31,439 nucleotides of DNA from assembly GCA_002803225.1 (NCBI GenBank), contig NXFV01000985.1:1-31439 (forward strand), given 5' to 3'. Source of the DNA: Gamarada debralockiae (lineage: Eukaryota; Ascomycota; Leotiomycetes; Helotiales; Hyphodiscaceae). The notes beneath the pieces are model-generated. The model was not told the DNA's origin. It saw only the letters and a program-made list of their open reading frames with translations, and did not search any database. The translations under genes and the position numbers were made by a program. Positions within the stretch are counted from its first letter, which is position 1. Every line of letters begins with the position of its first letter. Below, one piece after another: positions 1 through 9,849 of the stretch.

Positions 1-263
1 TTTATGGACCGATAAGCTGCTCAATCGACCTTTTTAGCAACCGAGGGCGCGCCGATTTTATTAGCTAGGGAAAGTAGACTAATATACACTAATTGTGGCA
101 CGTGTCCTCTGATCAAGTGACGTGGCTATTACGTCAGAAGTAGGGGCTAAATTGTTATCCGCTAACAGACTTCGGAAAAGGGAATACGGTACTCCTTTGC
201 CCTATTTCCCAAATGCAGCCTTGCCTTCATCTTCTGACCACAGTCTCCTCTCACTTCTAAATT

Positions 264-1073
264 ATGGTTTCCGCAGTGTTTCAAATCATCTCCGACCTCC
301 ATCTGGAGACTTATCCCTCATACGACCATTTCAAGCTGCAACAATCTGCTCCCTACCTCGCCCTACTGGGCGACATTGGTCATGTTGGTGACGATCGTCT
401 CTTCGCCTTCCTTGAGAAACAACTGAAACGATATTGGGTCGTCTACTTTCTACTTGGGAACCACGAGCCCTATCATCTCACGCTTACTACCGCGAAAGCC
501 AGGGTGCGTTCTTTCACGGAGAGGATGGAGCGGCTTCGCGCCCAATCAACGATTGGTAAATTCATCTTTCTCGACCAGACCAGGCATGACCTTACGGGGG
601 GACTCACAATCTTGGGATGCACGCTCTTTTCCAGCGTCACACCTGAACAATCGAGCGCTGTAGCCGCTCGACTAGTGGACTTCAAGGATACCCTGAACTG
701 GAGCGTCAACGACCATAACCTCTCTCACCAATCCGATCTCAGCTGGCTCAATAGCGAAGTCTCAAAAATCATGCGGGAAGAGCCGCAGCGGCAGATCGCA
801 ATTTTCACACATCACAGTCCTTGTAGTGATGAAAGGGCCAACGACCCAAAGCATAAGGGGAGCGAGGTCAGCTCAGGCTTCGCCACCGATTTAAGAGGTG
901 AGAAGTGTTGGAAAAGCCTAGCTGTGAAGATGTGGGCGTTTGGCCATACACATTACAACTGCGATTTCGAGGAGGAGGTGACTGGAAAGAAGGTCTTGGC
1001 CAATCAAAAAGGGTATCAGATGATGTCTCTGAAAACTTTCAAAATGAAAGTCGAATATAGTATAGGCGAGTAA
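264..1073 (+). CDS. Calcineurin-like metallophosphoesterase (single exon)
   Basis: A 269-residue protein with all the metal-binding blocks of the calcineurin-like phosphoesterase fold in order: D11-L-H13 near the N-terminus, G36-D37, G65-N-H67-E, H183-H184-S-P, and G227-H-T-H230. These residues normally hold a two-metal centre that hydrolyses phosphomono- or diesters. No signal peptide or membrane segment is seen, so a cytosolic enzyme is likely. The ATG at 264 lies nine residues before the first metal motif, which fits the usual start of this family, and the frame is open to the TAA at 1071-1073. The substrate cannot be told from sequence; small fungal members of this group are mostly uncharacterised. 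The neighbour downstream is transposon debris, so context adds nothing. Confidence 0.9.
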   Translation: MVSAVFQIISDLHLETYPSYDHFKLQQSAPYLALLGDIGHVGDDRLFAFLEKQLKRYWVVYFLLGNHEPYHLTLTTAKARVRSFTERMERLRAQSTIGKFIFLDQTRHDLTGGLTILGCTLFSSVTPEQSSAVAARLVDFKDTLNWSVNDHNLSHQSDLSWLNSEVSKIMREEPQRQIAIFTHHSPCSDERANDPKHKGSEVSSGFATDLRGEKCWKSLAVKMWAFGHTHYNCDFEEEVTGKKVLANQKGYQMMSLKTFKMKVEYSIGE

Positions 1074-1734
1074 TTGGACAAAGGGAAGTGTGACCAAAAT
1101 AATAAATTTTGAATTGCTAGATCTCTCACTCTTGTATCGGCTCCTGTAATATTTCGTTGGATATTAACTTGAAGTATTATATCTCTGTTCTTTTTTTCCC
1201 CTGAGTATTCTCTTATCTGAAACCTCTTCAGGAGTTCTGCTGTTATATCTATGCTTCAAAATTCTAGTCGGTATTTGCTTCCGCGTAGCAGAAGGAAGGG
1301 TTTGTCCGATTCCAATAGAATCAGACATGCAATTACAGGGCATGGTTCTTGAAACATGACTTGTATATTTCTTCTCTTAGCACCTACGGAAATAGTTGTT
1401 CCTTGACATATATCCTATTCAGTCAGCTGCCAGGGCTTATGGGAGAGATCAGTGCATCTATTTTTGAGAGCAGCTATTATTGGCTTCGATTATTAGGCTC
1501 ATGAACAGACAGAAGGTTCTTGTATACATATCAAATCGTCCTAAATAAGATTCGGTTCAAAAACCCAATATTCTCAGACACTTCTCCTCTCTTACCTTGA
1601 TAAAGTCGGATTTGTCAGTTGGTTCTAGACTAGTCCAGTGTGCAGACTTTTTGCAAGATTTTCAACATTACAACATTCTGTCGTCACATTTCCTATTTAG
1701 ACTAGACTCGTCATCGCTCGGTGCCTTGCTAGCT
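1074..1734. other. Intergenic, no gene seen
   Basis: AT-rich sequence between the phosphoesterase and the copia remnant. All frames are broken by frequent stops. The last part, just before the conserved LTR end at 1735, may be decayed LTR, but it does not match the second LTR-end copy near 2720 beyond the terminal ~50 bases. Confidence 0.5.
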
Positions 1735-1785
1735 TCTCTCTAGATAACTTAGACTATATATCATTCTTAATTCTGACCAGACCAT
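1735..1785 (+). repeat. Degenerate LTR end of a Ty1/copia element, copy 1
   Basis: About 48 bases here match 2717-2764 closely, sharing the block TTCTTAATTCTGACCAGAC. The copy is followed, as the 5' LTR of a copia element would be, by a segment reading GTTATGAGCC (1800-1809) that resembles a fungal copia primer-binding region, and then by gag-like coding sequence from 2011. The terminal-repeat reading is inferred from this order. Confidence 0.5.
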
Positions 1786-2010
1786 GTCAACCAACTGAGA
1801 GTTATGAGCCTGGCTCTCGCACAGCTCTTTTAAGACAATTCCACTGCGCATTCCTGTCAATAATGAGTTGATTCTGGCTGAATTAAGACAGTTGCTCTCA
1901 TCCATGAATTGAGGATCAAAGTCCAACAAATCGATCGACTAGCATAGCCAAGAGCTCCCTGCTGTCGCACACTCATTCCAGACACAAAACTCGATTCCTT
2001 TCACTCCCAC

Positions 2011-2535
2011 AATGTCATCAACTACATCTAGCAGTCGGAATATCTTGATTCTTAAAGAGAATAAAAATCGGGACAAGTGGATCACCCTGAAGAAGACATC
2101 GTCACTTCAGGCGGACATATGGAAGTAAGAAATAGCCGAGGACAAGCTTCTAAGTTGGACAGACCAGCCAGGTCAACATCTAACCTGGTGAAGCCTGCTG
2201 CTGCTAATGCAGCGGAAACGATATTTGCCGGCCTAGATGCCACAGAGAAGGAGCATTTAACGGGCCTGCTCGATGACTGGTGGTACGACGCTAAGTAGTA
2301 TGACCGTCAATATAAAGAGATCCAAGCTCTTCGCAAGAAATTACAAGAGACTATTGATATCAAGTATTTCCACTATAATGAGAACTGTAATTCGTCGTAC
2401 GACATGCTAGTTGACTTGAAACGACGATTCGCTCTTTTTGACTTCGCCCGAGAGTATAAGCTCATTGTCTGTCACGGGGCGAATGCAAAGTGTGCAGTGC
2501 AAAAGCTCGTTTGTATTACAAGAAGAATTAGCTAA
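2011..2535 (+). pseudogene. Ty1/copia gag remnant
   Basis: The ATG at 2011 opens a short Ser/Thr-rich frame (MSSTTSSSRNILILKENKN) that ends after about 38 codons. The reading shifts into a second frame running from about 2190 to 2535. That frame contains a helical stretch (YDRQYKEIQALRKKLQETI) followed by SSYDMLVDLKRRFALFDFAR, which resembles the 'LK.R.AP.D.AR' block of fungal copia gag proteins. The frame is interrupted by a TAG at 2296-2298 where a CAG codon would fit, a C-to-T change in CpA context as expected of RIP. No protease, integrase or reverse transcriptase follows before the second LTR-end copy near 2717, so the element is internally deleted and dead. Confidence 0.5.
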
Positions 2536-2716
2536 AGAAGAAAAGAGAAGAAGAATCTGCTTCTTGGAAATTACGGTGGCACGAACTGTGCGCCTGTTCA
2601 CGTGACAGCGCAGGCGCTTTAGCGCCAAGCATAACATCGGGTGTAACTAGTCATACAATCCATTTCGAAATCAACCAGGAGGATCTCTCTGTATCTATAA
2701 GACCACACACTCTGGT

Positions 2717-2770
2717 CTATTAGACAATTTAGACAATGTATTGTTCTTAATTCTGACCAGACTATTTCAA
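2717..2770 (+). repeat. Degenerate LTR end of a Ty1/copia element, copy 2
   Basis: Direct-repeat partner of 1735-1785, sharing TTCTTAATTCTGACCAGAC and flanking positions. Upstream sequence (about 2640-2716, with the block GTGTAACTAGTCATACAATC) is probably the rest of this LTR. It has no counterpart before copy 1, so the two copies are not a full intact LTR pair. Confidence 0.45.
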
Positions 2771-2775
2771 AAAAG

Positions 2776-4298
2776 ACAAGATGTTCTCGCAGAACTCAAA
2801 GGAGAATACGTTGGAGCCGACATCGATTGTGGGAAATGCGATGTCTTTGTTAATGAGTCAGGCAAGGAGATCTATCACCCGCATTGGCGTGGCTCGAATA
2901 GGGCTAGATATGCGGCTACTACGACTGCTGCTGCTGTCATGGAGGCAACGTATGTTGGGACAAAGGCGGGAAGTACACCATTGAATACAGTTCCGAGAGA
3001 CTGGATCTGTGTATAAGAATTGAGGTGATGCGATGGATTACCCTGTCTTCAGGTATTAGGGCCAAACTAAGATCATAAACTAATACCTAGACTAGAGACT
3101 TCGGCCTTTTGTAAACTACTGCTAGGACAACTGGTCAGACTAGCGCCCATAATAGACCATGCACAGCTTGCCTTGCTGTGACGGCAGGAGCGAGGCAATG
3201 GTCTGAAGCGCAAAGATCTAAGTCTCGATTGTCTTGAAAAAATACTAAACTAAGGAAGGAAGGAAAAGGCCAAAGGAATGGAATGGCCAGGCTCTTGTAC
3301 CCCTAGCCCAACCTTAGGCGAAACGGGCGAAACCGCCACGCTGTCGCATAGTCAGCCACATGTGACAACTGCCGTCACACTTGCCATATGATAATATTGG
3401 CATGTCCCTATTGGAGTTAAACTACAAATACCTGGCTCATACATTATTCGATTAGTAGACTGGCAAAGCTCCTATTTTAGCTAGCGAGAGAATCAACTAT
3501 TAAGAAGCACGGCGCATATTGAAAAAGTACAAGCTAAGTACAGGCAGCTGACTCCTACTACAAAGAGGATAAATTAGAAGCCTGGGACTATATCTAACCT
3601 TATTCTTGTGCCTTTTTGGCTAGTTGGCGCAATGGTTGAAGCTATTCACACCGCTGCTTGTGTTTGCCTAGTTAGCAAACTGTCATAAATATCACTCCTA
3701 ACAAAAACTTTCTTAGCCTTTCATAATAAGGTTAAAATATCAATAAAGGTTTATGTTGACACGGTAATGACCGCATAGAGCAACAGGTACAAGTTAGGCA
3801 GTGGTGAAAAGGGCAATGTATTAAGACTAGACGAAGGGCTGGAGATATTCTTCTTGGCGGTCACATGACGTAGCTAGTGACACACTAGTCCCGAATCGGG
3901 AAGACCGGATAAGGTGTCCCAACAGTTTAGTTGTTAAATATATATATATATATTCTTAAATACTTATTATTTCTTATAAGAATTGTTGTTAAAACCAATA
4001 AGCGAAATATATTATTGCAGCGAGATCTTATAAAGACAAGACGGGTTTCTCGAGTGGAGGATTATGCGAGCGATGCCGACCTCGAGCTTTGCGATAGCGC
4101 CAATCAGGACCCAGCATGGGAGTCGTCAGCTGAGGAATGGAGCTGTGCCGCCCATCGGCATACAGTCAGCACGAGCGAGTGTCGTACCACAGACTTTGAA
4201 ACACCAACAGATGAGCGAGAAGTCACGGTTAGAAAATCGTTTAACCATAATAAGCTTCTCGGGCTGTGCAGCTGTTCCGTACGATGGAGGAAGCTTCT
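2776..4298. other. Long intergenic stretch with decayed repeats
   Basis: No supported gene. Frames at 2741-3016 and 3931-4329 are open but show no recognisable domain; the second begins inside an AT microsatellite (TATATATATATATA at 3938-3951) and runs through what should be the promoter of the LURP-one gene. Stop density and high TA content suggest old transposon sequence from about 3000 to 3900. Confidence 0.4.
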
Positions 4299-4306
4299 TA
4301 TATATA
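4299..4306 (+). promoter_or_regulatory. TATA box of the LURP-one-related gene
   Basis: The octamer TATATATA lies 127 bases before the ATG at 4433. It is followed by a pyrimidine-rich leader (CTCCCTCTGCTTACTTGAGC), a usual fungal core promoter layout. Confidence 0.5.
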
Positions 4307-4432
4307 GACAGCTCCCTCTGCTTACTTGAGCTTTGATTCACCCCTCCAAACCCCAACACAAACGAATTTAATACCAAACCATCACCACAATTGTCAGGAC
4401 TGAGAAAGAAAAAACAGAAAAATAAAGTCATC

Positions 4433-5339
4433 ATGCAGAACCAACCGGCATCGTCGCAACAGATTGTCCTCCAGCCCTTGCCCAAAGCCATCGGCATCAA
4501 CCCCGCGTTCTGCGTCAATGCGCAGAAGACACTGCTCATGAAAGAGAAGGTCTTTTCGCTCGCTCTGGATTCTTTCCATGTCCACGATGAGAACAATCAA
4601 GAAGTACGTCCCCTCTTCGATTCGCATTTATATCCCTCAAGCCCGCTCAATCACCACCTCAAATGAAGTGAAGAGAGAAAGAGCAGGGCTGACAAAAGGG
4701 GGGAAATAGGTCCTCCAAATTCGCGCCAAAACTCTCAGTGTCCACCACCAGAAAGAATTCTTCGATCCACAGAATAACCCTCTCTTCACGCTGAAGCATA
4801 AGCCGTTCAGCTTGCCCAGACAGTATTATGGTGAGACGATTGATGGGGGAAAGCAATTGTTTCATATTCAGGGGAAATGGCATAGTCAGTGCCTTCTTTT
4901 CTTTCCGATTCCCCGTTTCCTCTTCCTCCCTGATCCCCTCATTCACCTATATGGGATGCGGATCAAGGAGGAATATTGGCTGACAAGAAAACCCCAGTTG
5001 GCGGCGCCCGCCAAGTCGTAACCTTCCAGAACCTCGCCACGGGGACTGGTGAAGAAATCGAGCTCCAGATCGAGGGACAGTGGATCGATCGCCATGCGAC
5101 TATTAAAATGGGGGATCGGCTGGTAGCGGAGATTACGAGGACTTTCTTTAATGCGAGGCAGATTTTAGGGGGTGCTCAGACGGTATGTTCCTTTTGCTTT
5201 ACGGAGAAGGTGAGGAAAGGACGGGGCTCATGAGAAATGACAGTACTACGTTACTATCGCACCAGGAATGGATTACTCCCTCATCGCAGCTATAGCTGTG
5301 GCGCTTGATGAGCGGGAGGAGGCGAATAAGGATACATAG
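4433..5339 (+). CDS. LURP-one-related (tubby C-terminal-like) protein, four exons
   Basis: Exons 4433-4603, 4710-4884, 4998-5182 and 5244-5339 join in frame (donors GTACGT, GTCAGT, GTATGT; acceptors ATAG, CCAG, ACAG) to a 208-residue protein. The protein reads like the LOR family: an N-terminal NPAFCVNAQKTLLMKEK strand pair, FDPQNNPLFTLKHK, IQGKWH, ELQIEGQWIDRHATIKMGDRLVAEITR, and near the end APGMDYSLIAAIAVALDE, the hydrophobic helix that threads the beta-barrel in tubby-like folds. The family has a 12-stranded barrel of uncertain function; plant LURP1 is linked to defence and animal scramblases share the fold. The length matches the family. No signal peptide. Exon 3 was placed by the continuity of KWH-IGGARQVVTF. 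Confidence 0.88.
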
Positions 5340-5873
5340 ATCTTCTTTTGGAGATCTAAGGTTTTGTTGGGGTGAATGGCCGTGTCGACGGGGAATGGAA
5401 TGGATATCGGATTCGGATTTCGGAGACATGGAATCGTAGTTTTTATTTTGGATTAGTAGAGCAAGACGCTGTTTCATGCTGTACTCTTTCCGTTCTTCTA
5501 TACATCCTTGACGCCATGAGAGCAACCTAAGCAGGGAGCAGAAGCAGAAAAGCAAATGAGTATCATCATTTCTTCCCCTCCCTTTTCCTTTCTCTGTATC
5601 AGAAATTCTCAATCCCTAACACCAACACCAAACTCATACAAGTCCCCCACCATGCGCCCCTGGTTCTCAACAATCATTCCTATTAAGCCCTGTCCCACGT
5701 CATGGATATGTAGGAGCTTAGTGTGCTTTCGCACTGTTTCTGCTGCTGGGTTGCTGTGTTAGCCAATTTTTCTTAGCCCGGAATCATGAATTTGAAGAAG
5801 CCCGCTAGTGCACGTTGGATTTCTGCGATGCAGAATTCTAGCCTGGGGTTGGGACTAAAAGTACGTCGGAACG
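5340..5873. other. Intergenic, no gene seen
   Basis: 3' flank of the LURP-one gene. Short open frames here (5199-5612 minus, 5556-5762 plus) have no recognisable domain and partly overlap the exons on the opposite strand. Confidence 0.5.
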
Positions 5874-6119
5874 TACTCCACCCAATCGCACCCGCTATTC
5901 GGTGAGGTGTCAATACATCCCGTTTGGTTATAACTTGAAGAGAATTTCAAATCGACTAGTAAAAAAGCACGATTATAAGCCCATACAAGTAGCTGTTGCG
6001 CCTATCTTAAATTTTTAAAATAAGTTAACATTTTGTTGAGTTATAAGTCATTTATTTATTTTGATATAAGGGACCCATTGCCCTTCCTCACCCAATAGCG
6101 GGTGCGATTGGGTGGAGTA
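5874..6119. mobile_element. TA-flanked MITE with 34-base terminal inverted repeats
   Basis: The 34 bases at 5874-5907 are the reverse complement of 6086-6119 with one mismatch. The outer end reads TACTCCACCCAATCGCACCC on both strands. If the outer TA is the target duplication, the element is 242 bases starting CTCCACCC, as expected of a Tc1/mariner-pogo superfamily insertion. The interior of about 178 bases is AT-rich, with stops in every frame and no transposase, so it is non-autonomous. Beyond the perfect arms the similarity continues loosely (GTCAATACATCCC against GGCAATGGGTCCC), hinting at longer, eroded arms. Confidence 0.75.
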
Positions 6120-6174
6120 GGTGCGAGCCAAACGATTAAACATAGCTACAGTACGTGTGCCCGCTCCCCTCCAG

Positions 6175-6201
6175 AGGCCAAAGAAAAACGTGTTTTTGGC
6201 C
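6175..6201. repeat. Small hairpin-forming inverted repeat
   Basis: GGCCAAAG, then AAAAACGTGTTTTT, then GGCC: the outer GGCCAAA and TTTGGCC arms and the inner A/T arms are complementary with one offset. It sits 56 bases beyond the MITE and may be a further repeat relic. Confidence 0.35.
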
Positions 6202-6323
6202 TCAATCGCTTCCGCCGCACCTTGGGCGAGGGCAGTCCCCGAGCTCGCCTCTAGCACGTCTAAATTCGGGTTCTCCTTGCCTTAGCATAATCCAGGATAA
6301 CGCACGCCCTTTATTCATGCTTG

Positions 6324-6373
6324 AAACCGAAGCAGTCTGAATTGTAGTACTACAATTCGCTCTGCTTCGGTTT
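6324..6373. repeat. 50-base near-perfect palindrome
   Basis: Outer arms AAACCGAAGCAG (6324-6335) and CTGCTTCGGTTT (6362-6373) are perfect complements. Between them lies a perfect 18-base palindrome centred on GTAGTACTAC (6340-6357), separated from the outer arms by four bases on each side. The whole would fold as one long hairpin. No coding sequence is associated with it. Confidence 0.7.
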
Positions 6374-8100
6374 AAAGTATACAGGTTCGGTACAATGGAA
6401 TTTAAAGTAAGATCTCACGTCGACTTTAAGTATATAAGGAGATTAGTAGCAACACTTATAATTCTATAAATACCAATTACGATTATAATACTTGTAGTAC
6501 AATGACAAGGACCTGTGACCTCTAAAATAACAAAAGTCATGCTTAGGGCTTGCCGTGATTCAAATCATCTGCCCTATGCATACCCCAAGGCTCTGCCTTA
6601 GATAGTCTTGCTACTTTGCATTTTTTTGACAACTAGCCTGAGAGTAATGGTGCGCAGCCCTAGATTAACTACAGATATCTGTTAACTTTAGTCATCAAGG
6701 GGCGAAATATAGTGGCATTTTTAGAGCTAGCTTGATATCTAAGGAACTGTAATACAAGGAGGGGAAGAGCTCTCTCTTATACTACAAAAGAGGGGAAAAT
6801 ACAGGCTATACCCGATTACGCAATTCCAACCAACAACAAGCGTCTTTGTGCTACGATGTAGGACCCGTGGCAAGATTAACTGGCCTTCATGACCTGGGTT
6901 CAGAATATAAACTTTGGTCCAATGTGGCGAAGTTGTTCTTATCGACACCACATGAGCCTATCTTGACGAGCTGGCACAACTTAGAGGTCTTCTTCCGGCA
7001 CCATGAATAATATTCCCACCTGGGCACAAAACCTTTGGCTAATACTCTCAGAGCCCGCTTGCTTGGGTTTGTCGCTGCTGCTACTGCTATACTTCATTAT
7101 ACCAAAGTCTATCCTATCGAGCAGTCATGTCGTCTCAAAACGGGAAGGCTGTAGCCGATGCAATGGTTGAATATCCTGAGCGCGATGCTAATGAGTATGA
7201 GGCAGAAAATTCGCGTTTTGGATAGAAAATTTAGGCAGGACTACCACAACAAAGAGTACAGCAAACAGCATTTTGCTTTCTGCTTGTGTTGTGCATTCTA
7301 CCGCAATTACTTTTCTCATTTGGAACGATACCCAGAATACAGTGCCTTGAAAGCTGATAATTCTATCGATTCTAGGACTCGAAAGGACTATTATCACAGC
7401 CATACTAAGGCAAAGAAAGGAAGAGAGCAGGGGGGAGCTCTGGGACAGCAACACTACTTGACGTCAGTTATACGACTAATGAGGCTGATTCAAATAACGC
7501 AGTTGCCTCTACATCCTCTACTGAGAATCAAACCGCGGAACTCAGTCATGCTGAACCTGTACATGCATAAACGGCGGCTCCTGCACCAGCGGGCCTGTAC
7601 ACATGTGTACAAACGACTGCTATACAAATGACTCTACTACGGCAACACATGAGCTATTATATTACTGGCAATAGTCAGAAACTCCTAATATACTAGGGAT
7701 ATTTGCAATGTTAAGTGCCTGGAATATATCGGGAGGAATAGATATGTAATAGCAAATGAAATATTCTCATTTCAACATTTTTTTCGAACTTCGCGGCGGC
7801 TCAGGAAGAATACGATCTCTGTCTGACGAGCCGAGCAATCCACTTGGAAAAGCCCTATAACCTTCAAACGACAACAAATTGCAGAACACAGCTATCATGT
7901 GTATTCTTCGCATTAGTTCTGTAGAGGCTCACAGCGTCGCATCATTAACCCCCAGGAGACAAGGACTGCAATCCAGCTGCCGAGTTGCCGCTTGGTATCC
8001 TCCTATGTAGTCGGCAACTTCCCGTCCAGTTTCTCATCCTCTCAACATGCATAGTAACCAGAATCAATTGAACTCCCCCAGCTCCACCAATCCCCATAGC
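6374..8100. other. Gene-poor stretch with traces of a decayed reading frame
   Basis: An ATG at 7128 opens MSSQNGKAVADAMVEYPERD and continues to a TAG near 7224. About 200 bases on, in another frame (7436-7570), there is a Ser/Thr/Asn-rich stretch (SYTTNEADSNNAVASTSSTE) that looks like low-complexity coding sequence. I cannot join the two by canonical splice sites and do not recognise the protein; it may be a broken gene or chance. The overlapping 157-codon frame at 7158-7631 has unusual His/Tyr/Cys-rich composition and is probably a shadow. The rest, including the 3' flank of the P450, holds nothing I can support. Confidence 0.3.
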
Positions 8101-9849
8101 TCACGACTCCACCAACCTCCGCCTAACTCTAATCTTCCCCGCGCTCGGCGGCATCATCGCCTCCGCGACCCACTCAGTCTCTGGTCTCTTGCCATTATAC
8201 TCGGGCAACAGCTCAACGTCATAATTCGCGAACAGATACGCCAGTATCATCTTCAGCTCGAAATCTAGCAAGAAGCGTCCGGGGCAGGCATGTCGTCCAT
8301 GTCCAAAAATAAGATTCTGAGGGCCAGTGGAAACGATGGTTAGACTCCCATCCTTAGCTCCTGGCTTGCTTTCTCCGTTCTCCGTTGCAGGGATAGCAGT
8401 AGCGGAGGTTGCCTGTTCACGTACCCTTGAGAACCGGAATGGGTCGAACTTCATCGGTTCATCGAAGACATCGCCATCGCACTGCGCCGGGTGCGCAAGA
8501 ACGGAAACCAATGCTCCTTTGGGGAGTAAAATCCCATCTTCAGTCGTCAAATCATCAACCATAACCTTCCGAATCAAACTGCGGTTTCCAAAAGCATTGA
8601 TGCGCATCGTCTCCCTGGCCACGCTGTCGGCTCGTATCATCTGCGCTGCTGTAGCTTTCGTCCAGACGCCCCCACTCGCAGCAAGACACTTCGCAGCTTC
8701 TTCCCTCAGCAGCGCAATGGTGTTATATTCCTTATCCGACTCTAGGATGTTGAAGATTAGATTCGTAGCCATGATACTTGTTTGATGGAAACTCCCGAAA
8801 TTGGCCATGGCGAGACGCATGGTCATGTCTTTGATGTTGAGTTCTTGAGGACGATCGGTTTGAGCGAATCGCAGCATCATCTGCAAGTGGTCTTGAGGAT
8901 CTTCGGCTTTGGGGGATGAGAGTAATTGCATGCGCTGTTGAAAGAGAGGGCGGAAGGAGGATTTAACTTTGTAGATTACGTAGCGGAGAGGGAGGCTGAT
9001 CAGGGGTCCTAGAATTGGGCGCAGGATTGAAGGGACCGCGCCGACGGTAGCAGCTAAGATGACAAAGGTGTCGGGGAAAGCTATGCTATTTTCGAGATAT
9101 TTCTCGTTGCGGCCTGTATCAGTCAGATCAGAAGTCTTTGTTGGATTTGGGGGCGATGATCCTACACATAGGAAGTCCAACGGTAAAACGGCTGCTTGCT
9201 TGGGCCACGACCTTCTTCATCGTCTTAAACAGTGTGATCTCGGTCCAGTCCTTGGTCTCAGTACCAAATCGAGCATCAAATGCAAATTTCAACTCGTCTT
9301 CTAGCGCAACCATGAGCCTCTCCAATATGGCATTCATGTCGCGTTTCACCATCATGCCTTGCCAGGGATCCCTGACGATTTTGATGTCCCCGATGGTGTA
9401 CTGGGCTTGGTCAATCTCGCAGAATGCCTCCCAGGAGCTCAGAGCTGAATCCGGTTGCGCAGCTAACCATTTGAGAGAACTGTTTGGGATAATTATTTCG
9501 TCGCGGAGGCCGATACCGGGGAGAAGAACCGTGCGGCCGTGCTTCGAGTACTGCAGATAGTGTTAATTGCGGGGAGGAAGGAAGAGGGGTCATTGGGGAA
9601 GCTGAAAAGCAAGCAAACCTTCTCATATGCTTCCTTGAACATGTTTTTGCAGTCCGTGTAATATGCCTTGCGAGTCTTGAGTCGAAATGAAGTTGCCCCG
9701 TCTTTCTCACCGAACCGGGGGAGATTGGCGGGGTACTGGATGGATGTGAAGTAGACGCTCAAGATAACCACAATTGTGAAGAGAAGCGTTGTTAAGACGA
9801 TAGTTTTGAGAGTGCCCAAGGCGTGCAATAGATCCATAATTCCTCCCAT
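8101..9849 (-). CDS. Cytochrome P450, ent-kaurene-oxidase-like, three exons
   Basis: On the minus strand the exons are 9849-9619, 9550-9166 and 9113-8101 (donors GTTTGC and GTAGGA; acceptors GCAG and ACAG), giving 542 residues. Residues 11-34 form an N-terminal membrane anchor (ER, facing the cytosol). Family landmarks follow: a GLPMCRNEKYLENS block across the second splice junction, typical of fungal ent-kaurene oxidase-like P450s; the I-helix stretch ANFGSFHQTS; E373-T-M-R376 (ExxR of helix K); FDPFRF at 428-433; and the haem loop F475-G-H-G-R-H-A-C482-PG, with Cys482 as haem ligand. All expected residues are present, so it should be active as an O2/NADPH-dependent monooxygenase with a P450 reductase. 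A Ser/Thr/Gly-rich insert at about 437-465 lengthens the segment before the haem loop. No terpene, polyketide or peptide synthase is nearby, so the substrate is unknown. Confidence 0.9.

Noticed and set aside
3931..4329. 132-codon plus-strand open frame upstream of the LURP-one gene
   Set aside because: It starts in an AT microsatellite, has no domain, and covers the TATA box and leader of the real gene.
7158..7631. 157-codon plus-strand frame as a gene
   Set aside because: Odd His/Tyr/Cys composition, no domain, and better coding traces occur in other frames of the same stretch.
8327..8785. 152-codon plus-strand frame
   Set aside because: Exact antisense of the third P450 exon, which carries the ExxR region and reaches toward the haem loop; a shadow.
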